Shown in pieces: positions 16,092-24,496 of a stretch of DNA of 52,340 bases. Numbering within the stretch: position 1 is the first letter of the stretch; each line of letters opens with the position of its first letter. The notes under the pieces are model-generated. The model was not told the DNA's origin. It ran no database searches and worked only from the letters and a program-made list of their open reading frames with translations. Position numbers and translations under genes: made by a program. Source of the DNA: Paraperlucidibaca sp. (GTDB lineage: Bacteria > Pseudomonadota > Gammaproteobacteria > Pseudomonadales > Moraxellaceae); the NCBI GenBank assembly GCA_018066805.1, contig JAGPVX010000033.1:1-52340 (forward strand), read 5' to 3'.

Positions 16092-17053
16092 TCAATACTC
16101 GCTACTCAATGCGGCCGGGCTTACGCCTGGCCGCTGTTGTTTTAACTAGCCTTATAAGCTCCACCGCATGGTCACACGCTGCTCATAACGAAGACAGGCG
16201 CGCCAGCATTGACCCTCTGCCGAATGCGCTAAAAGGTGTCACTGTGCAGCTGGTCGAAACGCTGGGCGCGCAACTGGTGATAGACAATAAAACCGCTAAG
16301 CCTTTGGTGATTTTAGCTAACGATGGCAAGCCATTTTTACGCGTCAGTAGCGCAGGTGTGGATGCCAATGTCCGCCATCAGACCTGGCTCGATAGCTACT
16401 TGCCTGGCGGCCTGCCGCATCGCAAAACCATCGATGGCGAAGGCGATAAAGCCGACTGGCGCATGGTGCGCAAAACCTCGCATTGGGGTTGGTTCGATGA
16501 GCGCCTGAAAGTCGAAAACGCCAAGGGCGATAGCTGGCGTATTCCCGTACGTTATGGCGATGTCGATGCCGTCATCAGCGGTAAATTTGTTGCGGCATTG
16601 GCTAATGGACTGTGGCAATCAAGCTGGCAGAGTGCGCCAAAATTGCCCAAAGGCGTGTCGATATTACTCATCCCCGGCCAGCCTTTTGGCCTGATGCTGA
16701 GCAATAGCAGCCGGCAGACGGTGGAGGTTTTAGATGATCAAAAGCAGCCATTTTTGCGGTTAAATGCCAAAGGCACTTTTGCCAATACGCATAGCGCCCT
16801 GTGGCAAAAGACAGCGGTGCAGTCATCGCTACGGCAAGCGCAAGCTCAGGCCTGGCAAAAGATATCGGCCACGCCGCGTTATACCTGGGTGGAGCCGCGC
16901 ACATTGCCTGCCGCTGGAGCGTCAACGAAAGCTGTGCAACGCTGGAATATCACGCTACTCATAGATGGCAAAGCCACTGTGCTAAATGGCCAAAGTCGAT
17001 GGGTGAAAGCGCCGAAACGTGACACCGCGCCGACTACGACGCAGTATCAATGA
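16088..17053 (+). CDS. Exported two-domain protein coupled to the copper-radical oxidase
   Basis: A 321-residue protein of no function I can name. It has a signal peptide ending near TAWSHA, then two related beta-rich halves. The first has VTVQLVETLGAQLVIDN, GKPFLRVSSAGVDAN and a Trp-rich stretch (HWGWFDERL); the second has VSILLIPGQPFGLMLSN, KQPFLRLNAKGTFAN and PRYTWVEPR. The shared pattern is P-F-L-R-V/L followed by G and A-N. This outline also recalls uncharacterised exported proteins of actinobacteria with HWxDxR motifs. Its ATG overlaps the oxidase stop (ATGA), so the two are co-translated. It may help metallate, anchor or assist the oxidase in the periplasm; that is inference from context. 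Confidence 0.75.
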   Translation: MINTRYSMRPGLRLAAVVLTSLISSTAWSHAAHNEDRRASIDPLPNALKGVTVQLVETLGAQLVIDNKTAKPLVILANDGKPFLRVSSAGVDANVRHQTWLDSYLPGGLPHRKTIDGEGDKADWRMVRKTSHWGWFDERLKVENAKGDSWRIPVRYGDVDAVISGKFVAALANGLWQSSWQSAPKLPKGVSILLIPGQPFGLMLSNSSRQTVEVLDDQKQPFLRLNAKGTFANTHSALWQKTAVQSSLRQAQAQAWQKISATPRYTWVEPRTLPAAGASTKAVQRWNITLLIDGKATVLNGQSRWVKAPKRDTAPTTTQYQ

Positions 17054-17063
17054 CGTAGGGCTG

Positions 17064-17516
17064 CTAGCCTTGCTGCAGCAACTGCACCACCAAAGGCTCA
17101 AGCTTGGTAAGGCCATAACGGCGGCCTTCTAGCAGCGCCTCATCATGGCTCATGCCTTTGAGCCATGCCGCGCGCAAGGCAAACAAAGCACCAACGCGAT
17201 TTCCGCTCATGCAATGCACCAACACCGGCGTCTCACCGACGCTGGCCAGCAGCGCATCGAGCGCCTCGGCATTACTACGATTTAAGTCATGACCACCAAC
17301 TATCGGCAGATGCACGTAATACAGGCCAAGTTCAGCGGCCATTGCGGCCTCATCGAAACCACCGTGCTCATGCTCAGGCAACATATCGATGATATGCGTG
17401 AAGCCCAAGGCCGCAACTTCGCTCAGCGACTCCGGTGAGACAAACCCGCCAACATATTCGTTAGGAGCAATGTGCAGCAGGTTTGGAATGCTCAGCGAGC
17501 TTGTGTCCATGGGCAT
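17064..17516 (-). CDS. DUF442/dual-specificity phosphatase-like protein (Blh-type domain)
   Basis: A 150-residue single-domain protein with the tyrosine-phosphatase loop HCMSGNRVG: the CX5R pair is Cys102 and Arg107. Its N-terminal NLLHIAPNEYVGGFVSPE and ALGFTHIIDMLPE fit DUF442 (TIGR01244), the domain fused to a persulfide dioxygenase in Blh. Family members are thought to act as phosphatases or as sulfurtransferases via the loop cysteine. No metallo-beta-lactamase domain follows here. It lies 23 bases downstream of two YeeE/YedE genes, the arrangement seen in BigR-controlled sulfide detoxification loci, which favours the sulfur role. ATG 17516 is used (GAGAG upstream); ATG 17510 is possible. 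Confidence 0.8.
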   Translation of the reverse strand: MPMDTSSLSIPNLLHIAPNEYVGGFVSPESLSEVAALGFTHIIDMLPEHEHGGFDEAAMAAELGLYYVHLPIVGGHDLNRSNAEALDALLASVGETPVLVHCMSGNRVGALFALRAAWLKGMSHDEALLEGRRYGLTKLEPLVVQLLQQG

Positions 17517-17539
17517 AGCAATACTCTCGTTGGTAACTA

Positions 17540-17953
17540 TTAGCGTTTGAGCATCAGGCGGTCATGTAGCCACATGCCCGCCAGCAGCATGACGCAGAAA
17601 AATAAAATGTCGCCCTGACCGGTGCCAATATTGACCAGAGCTGGGCCTGGGCAAAGGCCAGATAAACCCCAGCCGATGCCAAATAGCGCCGCGCCGATGA
17701 CTAACTTGCTATCAATGATATTGATGCTGGGCCAGCTGAAGCTTGCGGCAAATAAGGGCTTAGGCATTTTCCGCAGCAGCGCAAAAGCCGGCACGGTGAT
17801 GGCAACTGCGCCACCCATCACGAAAGCCAATGTGGCATCCCAATTACCGGCTAAATCGAGGAAGTCTTGCACTTTGTACGGGTCGGACATGCCGGAATAA
17901 AGCAGGCCCCAGCCGAACACCGCACCCGCTAATAACGCCATGATGATGCCCAT
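17540..17953 (-). CDS. YeeE/YedE (DUF395) family membrane protein, second half-unit
   Basis: A 137-residue protein with about four membrane helices. The conserved motif GWGLSGLCPGPALVNIG carries the cysteine that passes thiosulfate or related sulfur in YeeE/TsuA-type transporters. It is half the size of E. coli YeeE, and pairs with the preceding gene, as PmpA/PmpB do. The ATG at 17953 is chosen because GGAGG lies 8 bases upstream; it starts one base after the preceding stop codon. A GTG at 17962 directly abuts the GGAG and is unlikely. Confidence 0.87.
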   Translation of the reverse strand: MGIIMALLAGAVFGWGLLYSGMSDPYKVQDFLDLAGNWDATLAFVMGGAVAITVPAFALLRKMPKPLFAASFSWPSINIIDSKLVIGAALFGIGWGLSGLCPGPALVNIGTGQGDILFFCVMLLAGMWLHDRLMLKR

Positions 17954-17954
17954 C

Positions 17955-18371
17955 TTATGCACCTCCGTGACGCAAAAAGTAGACGGTGATGAAGCCGCTG
18001 AGCATGAAAACTATCACGGCAGTTAATGAGCGCATGGAGCGACGTGCCAATCCGCACACGCCATGACCTGAGGTGCAACCACTGCCGAGACGTGTGCCAA
18101 AACCAACCAATACGCCAGCGATGCCGAGCAGCAAATAATTACCTTCAGTGGGCAAGCTTACTGCCGGTGCCATGAGCACACCAACGCCAATAAGGCCGAG
18201 CAGAAATGCCAGACGCCAAGCCCGCTCATCATTCGGAATACGCTGTAATAAGCTGCCAGCAATGCCGCTAATGCCGGCAATTCGGCCGATGCCAAGCATC
18301 AGCACGACCGACGCAAAACCAATCGCCATACCGCCAATTAAGCCCGCTTGGAAACTCTCAGGGATAGCCAT
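17955..18371 (-). CDS. YeeE/YedE (DUF395) family membrane protein, first half-unit
   Basis: A 138-residue protein with about four membrane helices. The motif LGSGCTSGHGVCGLARRS has the conserved Cys residues of the YeeE/YedE sulfur-transport family. It forms the other half of the pair with the downstream gene and probably assembles with it into a full transporter for a reduced sulfur compound. rpiA ends 31 bases upstream on the same strand, and no separate strong promoter is seen between them, so all four genes may be co-transcribed. A BigR-type ArsR regulator is absent from the neighbourhood. Confidence 0.87.
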   Translation of the reverse strand: MAIPESFQAGLIGGMAIGFASVVLMLGIGRIAGISGIAGSLLQRIPNDERAWRLAFLLGLIGVGVLMAPAVSLPTEGNYLLLGIAGVLVGFGTRLGSGCTSGHGVCGLARRSMRSLTAVIVFMLSGFITVYFLRHGGA

Positions 18372-18402
18372 GCCATGACACTCAATAGTTTATGTTTTTG
18401 TA

Positions 18403-19080
18403 TTATGTCTGGCGATGATGGGTTTGTACACCATCGACTGTTCCTAATAACAAAACATCAGCAGGACGCGCAGCAAAAAGTCCGTTGGTAACAACGCCGG
18501 TAAGGTTATTCAAGCGCTGCTCAAGCTCGACTGGATCGCTAATGTGCAGGCCGTAAGTGTCTAAAATGACGTTGCCGTTATCGGTGACAAAACCGGTGCG
18601 ATAGACCGGGCTGCCACCCATTTTCACCAACTCGCGAGCAATCATCGAGCGCGCCATCGGGATCACTTCTATTGGCAATGGAAATGTGCCCAAAGTGGTA
18701 ACCAACTTACTGGAGTCGGCGATGCAGATAAATTTATCGGCCAATGCCGCGACAATTTTCTCGCGCGTTAAAGCGCCGCCGCCGCCCTTGATCATGGCCA
18801 AGGCCGGAGTGATTTCATCAGCGCCATCGACATAAATACTGATGCGGTCGACCTGATTTAAATCCACCACTTCTATGCCAATAGCCTGCAGACGCTCACG
18901 GGTGGATTCACTGCTCGCGACCGCCGCTTTCACGTGGCCTTTGACACTGGCCAGCGCATCAATAAAGGCATTGGCAGTAGAGCCAGTGCCAACACCAAGT
19001 ATTTCGCCTGATTGCACATAGGCAATGGCAGCCTCAGCAACAGCGCGCTTTAGAGCATCGGCAGATAAAACAGCGGGCAT
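18403..19080 (-). CDS. rpiA: Ribose-5-phosphate isomerase A
   Basis: A 225-residue RpiA, which interconverts ribose 5-phosphate and ribulose 5-phosphate in the pentose phosphate pathway. Phosphate-binding GTGSTA is at 31-36, the active-site VDGADEI at 84-90, and [12 protein letters not shown] at 98-109 with the catalytic Glu and Lys. The ATG at 19080 has GGAG 6 bases upstream; an ATG at 19101 would place that ribosome-binding site inside the gene. It is divergent from ilvA, as in Pseudomonas. Confidence 0.95.
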   Translation of the reverse strand: MPAVLSADALKRAVAEAAIAYVQSGEILGVGTGSTANAFIDALASVKGHVKAAVASSESTRERLQAIGIEVVDLNQVDRISIYVDGADEITPALAMIKGGGGALTREKIVAALADKFICIADSSKLVTTLGTFPLPIEVIPMARSMIARELVKMGGSPVYRTGFVTDNGNVILDTYGLHISDPVELEQRLNNLTGVVTNGLFAARPADVLLLGTVDGVQTHHRQT

Positions 19081-19121
19081 AGCAAACTCCACGAGCATCA
19101 CGGGCAGGGATAATGTCGCGT

Positions 19122-19129
19122 AGTATACT
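19122..19129. promoter_or_regulatory. Shared -10-like element between rpiA and ilvA
   Basis: AGTATACT is palindromic, so it gives a TATACT -10 on both strands. On the plus strand transcription would start near 19136, leaving about 23 bases before the ilvA ATG at 19159. No clear -35 is seen at 17 bases. Confidence 0.35.
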
Positions 19130-19158
19130 CACTGCCATTGCTTAAGAGTTATCCGACC

Positions 19159-20670
19159 ATGCTCGATGCCGTCGTCAAACGCATTTTACAGGCCCGCGTC
19201 TATGACGTAGCTATTGAAAGCCCACTCGATGAGGCAGCCCTGCTGTCAAAGCGCCTAAAAAATCGCGTGCTAATAAAGCGCGAAGATTTACAGCCGGTGT
19301 TTTCCTTCAAGCTGCGCGGCGCTTATAACAAAATTCGCCTGCTGCCAGAGGCTGATCGTGCTCGTGGTGTGATTTGCGCATCGGCGGGCAATCATGCCCA
19401 AGGCGTAGCCTTGGCGACTAAAAAGCTCGGCATCAAAGGCGTGATTGTCATGCCGCAAACCACACCTGACATCAAAGTAAATGCCGTACGCGCGTTGGGT
19501 GCTCAGGCTGTGTTACATGGCGACAACTACGATGAAGCCTTTGCGCATGCTCAAGAGCTGATGAAAGAGAAGGGCTATATTTTTGTTCATCCTTTCGATG
19601 ACCCCGACACTATTGCCGGTCAAGGCACGGTGGCGATGGAAATCTTGCGCCAGCACAGCGGCGAAATCGATGCGGTATTTATTCCCTGCGGCGGTGGCGG
19701 TCTGATGGCTGGTATGGCGGCATATATCAAACATGTGCGACCAGAAATCCGCGTCATCGCGGTTGAGGCCGAAGACTCAGCCTGTCTTGCCGCTGCCATG
19801 AAGGCCGGCAAACGCGTGGTGCTGCCGCAAGTTGGCTTATTTGCCGATGGCGTTGCCGTCAAGCAAATCGGCAAATACACCTTTGAGATTGCCCAGCATT
19901 GTGTCGATGAAGTCATCACCTGCAATACCGATGAAATTTGCGCGGCCATCAAGGATATTTTCGATGAGTGCCGCTCGATTGCTGAGCCAGCGGGCGCACT
20001 CGCCATCGCCGGCCTGAAAAAATATGTGCAGCGCGAAGGCGTGACACAGCAGACCTTGGTGGCTGTTAACTCTGGCGCCAATATGAACTTTGATCGCCTG
20101 CGCCATATTGCCGAGCGCACCGAATTAGGCGAGGGCCGCGAGGCCGTGATGGCAGTGACCATTCCCGAAAAAGCCGGTGCTTTCAAAGCCTTCTGCCTAG
20201 CTATTGGCAAACGTAATATCACCGAATTCAACTATCGCTATGCCAGTGCTACCGCCGCGCATGTCTTCGTGGGTGTGTCGCTCAAGCCCGGGCTCGATGC
20301 GCGCTTGGAACTAGTTAGTAGCCTGCAAAAGAAAGGCTACGAAGTACTGGATTTATCTGACGATGAAACCGCGAAATTGCATACGCGGCATTTGGTCGGT
20401 GGCCATGCTGGTCTCAGCGATGAGCGCTTATTCCGCTTCGAATTTCCTGAACGCCCCGGTGCGCTCATGGCATTTCTAAGCGAGCTAGGCACGCAATGGA
20501 ATATTTCATTATTTCATTACCGCAACCATGGCGCCGCTTATGGCCGCGTCTTGATTGGCTTGCAGCTAGGCGACAAGCCATTGAAAGATTTGATCAAATC
20601 GCTAGATTCAGTAGGCTATCCCTACGCCGATGAAAGCGCCAACCCAGCTTATCAGCTATTCTTTCGCTAG
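19159..20670 (+). CDS. ilvA: Biosynthetic threonine ammonia-lyase (threonine dehydratase)
   Basis: A 503-residue IlvA, which converts threonine to 2-oxobutanoate in the first step of isoleucine synthesis. The PLP lysine is Lys51 in FSFKLRGAYNK, the phosphate-binding loop is PCGGGGLMAG, and GNHAQG is present. Two C-terminal ACT-like regulatory domains follow (from about 325), as in isoleucine-inhibited enzymes. The ATG at 19159 is preferred over the in-frame TTG at 19138, which would sit at the predicted transcription start. Its 3' end overlaps the convergent response-regulator gene by 15 bases. Confidence 0.95.
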   Translation: MLDAVVKRILQARVYDVAIESPLDEAALLSKRLKNRVLIKREDLQPVFSFKLRGAYNKIRLLPEADRARGVICASAGNHAQGVALATKKLGIKGVIVMPQTTPDIKVNAVRALGAQAVLHGDNYDEAFAHAQELMKEKGYIFVHPFDDPDTIAGQGTVAMEILRQHSGEIDAVFIPCGGGGLMAGMAAYIKHVRPEIRVIAVEAEDSACLAAAMKAGKRVVLPQVGLFADGVAVKQIGKYTFEIAQHCVDEVITCNTDEICAAIKDIFDECRSIAEPAGALAIAGLKKYVQREGVTQQTLVAVNSGANMNFDRLRHIAERTELGEGREAVMAVTIPEKAGAFKAFCLAIGKRNITEFNYRYASATAAHVFVGVSLKPGLDARLELVSSLQKKGYEVLDLSDDETAKLHTRHLVGGHAGLSDERLFRFEFPERPGALMAFLSELGTQWNISLFHYRNHGAAYGRVLIGLQLGDKPLKDLIKSLDSVGYPYADESANPAYQLFFR

Positions 20671-21867
20671 CGCCTCGGGCTCATCAGGGCCCGCACCTTT
20701 CGTCTGTAGCTGATGGTGTAAATAACCAATCAGCTCAGGCGGAATCAGCACCGCAATACGCTCATCTTTCATTTCTGGGCAGTTATAGATTAGCCGCTCA
20801 ACAAAGCTGTCATTGACCACATAGCCTGCCGGCGCCAGCAATATTCCGCGCGGGGTATTCACCGCCTCTAGCAACACCATGCCTTCACGCAACATATCTG
20901 GCGTGAGCTTCAGCTGGCGCGAAATATCTGATTGCGGCCCAAGCTCCTCATGCAGCGCCTGCAATATTCGGCCATCATCGCCGTAGACCTCAGCCAGCAT
21001 AGCCATGGCCTCTCTCGTCGGCAAACCCGATGCCTCAAGCCGTACATAAGCCTGCACCACGCGAATCACATGAGCTTGATCGGCTAAGCTAAACGACGAC
21101 AGTCGCTTCTTATGCGCCAAGCTCGGCTCAATCGCACAAATCAATTCCAACACTGGCTCAATACGCGGAATATTGGCCAGCAAATCCCAAGTACGCTGGT
21201 GCGCCGAAGCAAGATCACGCTGCTCAGCCTGACTCAGTTTCAAGCCACGCATAACCTTTTCCTGCAATGACACCGGCAGGCTGACCATGCACAGATTCAC
21301 TAGCATGGCCGCCATCGAACTCGCCCAAGACGCTTCCAACTGCAATCGCGTACTCACGCCCTGAACTAAATCAGCAATACGCCGAGCCTGACCAAAGCTA
21401 GCTGGGCTAGCCATCGCCAAGGCTTCAACTAGCGCCTGCATACAACCCTTAACTGTTTTCTCTAGCAGCTCTTTTTCAGCAGTCACCAAACGGTATTGCG
21501 CTAAAGCATCGTTCACCGCGAGATGAATTTCGTCGCGCGGGCAAGGCTTATTGAGGAAGCGAAAAATATGGCCTTGATTGACTGCGCGCATGGCGGCATC
21601 GATATCGCTATAGCCAGTTAAAAGCATGCGTGTGGCCAATGGGCTGCGCTGGCGGCATTGCGCCAAAACTGCATCGCCGGTCATGCCTGGCATGCGCATA
21701 TCGCAAATAATCACCGCCAGCCGCGGCAAGTCAGCAAGCAGTGCCAGTGCCGCCTCACCACTTTCAGCGAGATGCACTTCGCCTAGCTGGCGTAGCGACA
21801 ACCTCAGGCCTTGTAGCACCTGCACATCGTCATCAATACATAGGATTTGAGGCAGCTCCGCACTCAT
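20656..21867 (-). CDS. Response regulator with degenerate HD-type output domain
   Basis: A 403-residue two-component output protein. The receiver domain (1-125) has Asp12/Asp13, the phosphoacceptor Asp56 in IICDMRMPG, Thr84 and Lys107 (LNKP). The rest resembles an HD-GYP region, yet the metal-binding HD is missing: where AAxLHDIGKI is expected it reads AAMLVNLCMVSLP (186-198), and no HHE or GYP follows. It should therefore not hydrolyse cyclic di-GMP and may act by protein contact. There is no DNA-binding domain. The start overlaps the histidine-kinase stop by ATGA, so they are partners. Confidence 0.85.
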   Translation of the reverse strand: MSAELPQILCIDDDVQVLQGLRLSLRQLGEVHLAESGEAALALLADLPRLAVIICDMRMPGMTGDAVLAQCRQRSPLATRMLLTGYSDIDAAMRAVNQGHIFRFLNKPCPRDEIHLAVNDALAQYRLVTAEKELLEKTVKGCMQALVEALAMASPASFGQARRIADLVQGVSTRLQLEASWASSMAAMLVNLCMVSLPVSLQEKVMRGLKLSQAEQRDLASAHQRTWDLLANIPRIEPVLELICAIEPSLAHKKRLSSFSLADQAHVIRVVQAYVRLEASGLPTREAMAMLAEVYGDDGRILQALHEELGPQSDISRQLKLTPDMLREGMVLLEAVNTPRGILLAPAGYVVNDSFVERLIYNCPEMKDERIAVLIPPELIGYLHHQLQTKGAGPDEPEALAKE

Positions 21868-23153
21868 GTCGACACGCCCTGTATGGGTAGCTCAATGATA
21901 AAGCTGGCGCCCTGCGGCACAGCAGGCTCACACCACAGCTTACCTTTATGTTGATCAACAATAAGCGCTCGGCTAATAGGCAGGCCTTGGCCTGTACCTT
22001 GACCAACAGCTTTGGTGGTGAAAAATGGGTCAAAAATTCGATGCCGCAGCGACTCTTCTACGCCGCTGCCATTATCACTCACCACCAAGCGAATATGACC
22101 TTCATGCTGACTCAAAACGATGGTGATTTGGCCTGGCTGACCTGAGTCTATCTGCATATTCAGGCGACTATCGATGGCATGGCAGGCATTGGTGAGTAAG
22201 TTAATCAGAACCTGCACTATATGATCGCGACGACAGATCACGGCAGGCACATCCTGCAGCTCAAGAACCACTTTGGCGACCTGACCCACCTCATGTGCAG
22301 AAAGCGTAATAGCTTCCTGCACTAGTACAGCCATATTCTCAGGGTTCGCGGTCTCGCTGATGTGAGTGAAACTGCGCATGCTGCGAGTAATGTCGCGTAC
22401 TCGAGACACGCCCTCTTGGCTGCGTTTCAGCGCCGCCGGCAGATTCTCACGAATAAATGTCGAGTCGATACGCTGCAGCAACTCATTCATTGCGGGTGAC
22501 TTGCTCGTCTCTTGCACAGCTAGCGCCAAAACATCCAATAACTCACTGCAGGCTTCATCAATAAAGCTTAGGTTATCGCCTAAATACTGCAGCGGCGTAT
22601 TGATCTCATGGGCAATCCCGGCCGCCAAACTGCCCATAGCCTCTAACTTGTGAGCTTGACGCTGCAAGAGCTCAGTTCGGTGATATTCCCGAAGATCGAC
22701 GCCAATAAGCACGTATTGCACGCGATCTTGCGTATCTTTCTCTTGGGCAATAGACAGCAGGACCGGCACTGGCTGGCCATCATAGCCACGAAATTGCGCC
22801 TCAACGGTAATCTCGGCATCTTGCGAGTCAATGACTTGCGACAGCAGTGCTTTCGCGTCCGGCAAAAACTCAGCCAATGGTCGTCCGAGCAATGCCACCG
22901 ACTGCATATCGAGCAAGCGCCCTGCCTGTTCGTTGGCATGCTGAATGTATAAGTCAGAGGTAATAACCAACCACAAGCCAGGCACAGGGCTTTTTAGACC
23001 ACCTACGCGAGCCGCGGCTTGGTTGAGTGAAACTTCAGGCGCGTGTTCGGCAATATCGTCGAGCGCGCGCTCAAACAGCGCTACCTGCTGTTGCAGGAGC
23101 GCGTGGGCGAGCTCGTCTTCCGACAAGGCATTGAGCAGTGAAGAGTCCGACAT
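21864..23153 (-). CDS. Soluble PAS-domain sensor histidine kinase
   Basis: A 429-residue kinase without membrane helices, so it senses a cytoplasmic cue. An N-terminal helical region is followed by a PAS domain (about 55-160), then a dimerisation domain with the phospho-His in GIAHEINTPLQY (His182), and an HATPase domain with N box LLTNACHAI, G1 SDNGSGV, F box FDPFFTTK and G2 GQGTGQGLPIS. This order is typical of NtrB/DctB-like kinases. Downstream the response regulator overlaps by ATGA. No haem, flavin or metal-binding motif stands out in the PAS domain. Confidence 0.92.
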   Translation of the reverse strand: MSDSSLLNALSEDELAHALLQQQVALFERALDDIAEHAPEVSLNQAAARVGGLKSPVPGLWLVITSDLYIQHANEQAGRLLDMQSVALLGRPLAEFLPDAKALLSQVIDSQDAEITVEAQFRGYDGQPVPVLLSIAQEKDTQDRVQYVLIGVDLREYHRTELLQRQAHKLEAMGSLAAGIAHEINTPLQYLGDNLSFIDEACSELLDVLALAVQETSKSPAMNELLQRIDSTFIRENLPAALKRSQEGVSRVRDITRSMRSFTHISETANPENMAVLVQEAITLSAHEVGQVAKVVLELQDVPAVICRRDHIVQVLINLLTNACHAIDSRLNMQIDSGQPGQITIVLSQHEGHIRLVVSDNGSGVEESLRHRIFDPFFTTKAVGQGTGQGLPISRALIVDQHKGKLWCEPAVPQGASFIIELPIQGVST

Positions 23154-23285
23154 GAGGGCTCTCGTGGCGAATTAAGAAGTAACTCTATATCGGCACGAGA
23201 GCGTGTTTCTTTAGCGAGAGCGATGGCCGCTAGCTAGGAGGCCGGGGCCTTTCTTGCTATCAGCTGCCCTCACTCTATCGATTAA

Positions 23286-24482
23286 CTAGATCGGTAACAC
23301 GCGCGCAAACACGGCCTTCAAATACTCAGTTTCAGGAATCGCTGGGTGAATCGGGTGGTCAGCGCCCTGATGACTGTGATGAACTATCTGCGCTTGGCGA
23401 TCGATATGACGCGAGCTGGCGCGAATCACATCCACCAGTTCGTTACGACCCAAATGCATCGAGCAAGATGCGCTAATCAGCAGACCGTCGCGATTAAGCA
23501 GGCGCATGGCCAGCTCATTGATGCGGCGATAAGCCTGCAGGCCGGCTTTATGATCTTTGCGACGGGTAATAAAGGCTGGCGGATCGATAATGACGACATC
23601 GAAGCGCTCGCCTTCTTGCTTAAGCGCTGTCAGTGCGTCGAAGGCATCGCCTTGCAAAGTCTGCACGCGCGACTCAACACCGTTGAGTGCGGCATTGCGC
23701 ATAAGTTGATCTAAGGCTTTTTCCGAGCCATCAACGCAATGCACTTCAGCGGCACCAAAGGCCGCGGCCTGCACGCCCCATCCGCCCAAATACGAGAACA
23801 CGTCGAGCACACGCTTGCCTTCGACCAAGCCTTTTAAGCGCGCACGGGCATCGCGGTGGTCATAGAACCAGCCGGTTTTTTGGCCTTCACGCACCAAGGC
23901 TTCAAAGGCCACACCATTTTCGCGCAAAGGTACGCGATCAGGCACTTCGCCGTAAGCGACTTCGACATAGGAATCTAGGCCTTCAACAACACGCATTTTG
24001 CCGTCATTTTTGAACAAGACACCGCTGGGCTTGAAGACTTTCACGATGGCATCAACAAGTTCCGACTTCATCCGTTCCATGCCGGCGTTGGAGATTTGCA
24101 CAACGAAAATATCGGCAAAACGGTCGATGACCACGCCCGGCAAGCCATCGCTATCGCCATAAACCAAACGGTAATACGGCTCGTCGAACCATTGCTCACG
24201 CAGGCTTAGTGCGATTTGCAGACGATGCACAAACAGTGAAGTCGACAAGGGATGTGCGACATCGCGGTTATACAGACGCGCACAAATCAAGGCGTTGGGA
24301 TTAACAATCGCCAAGCCTAAAGCCTTGCCTTTGCTATCTTCGACAACAACCTGATCGCCCGGGTTTATTGCTTTCAGCGGCGTTGCGGCAATGTCGACCT
24401 CGTTGGAAAAAATCCACACATGGCCTTCGCGCAAACGGCGCTCTTCACTGGTCTTTAAGCGTAAACGGGGCAAATCAGTCAT
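23286..24482 (-). CDS. rlmI: RlmI-type 23S rRNA methyltransferase
   Basis: A 398-residue SAM-dependent enzyme of the RlmI (YccW) family, which makes m5C1962 in 23S rRNA. It has an N-terminal PUA domain (RRLREGHVWIFSNEV), then QKTGWFYDHRDAR, the SAM loop LDVFSYLGGWG, the IIDPPAFI motif and SASCSMH with the catalytic cysteine. Length is normal. It is 14 bases downstream of gcvPB on the same strand, so it probably rides on the glycine cleavage operon. The 23154-23285 gap upstream of its stop shows nothing firm. Confidence 0.92.
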   Translation of the reverse strand: MTDLPRLRLKTSEERRLREGHVWIFSNEVDIAATPLKAINPGDQVVVEDSKGKALGLAIVNPNALICARLYNRDVAHPLSTSLFVHRLQIALSLREQWFDEPYYRLVYGDSDGLPGVVIDRFADIFVVQISNAGMERMKSELVDAIVKVFKPSGVLFKNDGKMRVVEGLDSYVEVAYGEVPDRVPLRENGVAFEALVREGQKTGWFYDHRDARARLKGLVEGKRVLDVFSYLGGWGVQAAAFGAAEVHCVDGSEKALDQLMRNAALNGVESRVQTLQGDAFDALTALKQEGERFDVVIIDPPAFITRRKDHKAGLQAYRRINELAMRLLNRDGLLISASCSMHLGRNELVDVIRASSRHIDRQAQIVHHSHQGADHPIHPAIPETEYLKAVFARVLPI

Positions 24483-24496
24483 GGTTATCTCAGTAG

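Noticed and set aside
17064..17516. Full Blh (phosphatase plus persulfide dioxygenase)
   Set aside because: The protein ends after the phosphatase-like domain; no beta-lactamase-fold HxHxDH motif follows.
19620..20231. Long antisense open frame (203 codons) within ilvA
   Set aside because: Composition is a shadow of ilvA coding on the other strand, rich in Arg, Ser and Pro, with no family signature and no ribosome-binding site.
23239..23250. AGGCC/GGCCT hairpin as a terminator
   Set aside because: The loop is two bases and it points plus, where no gene is upstream. Too short to support.
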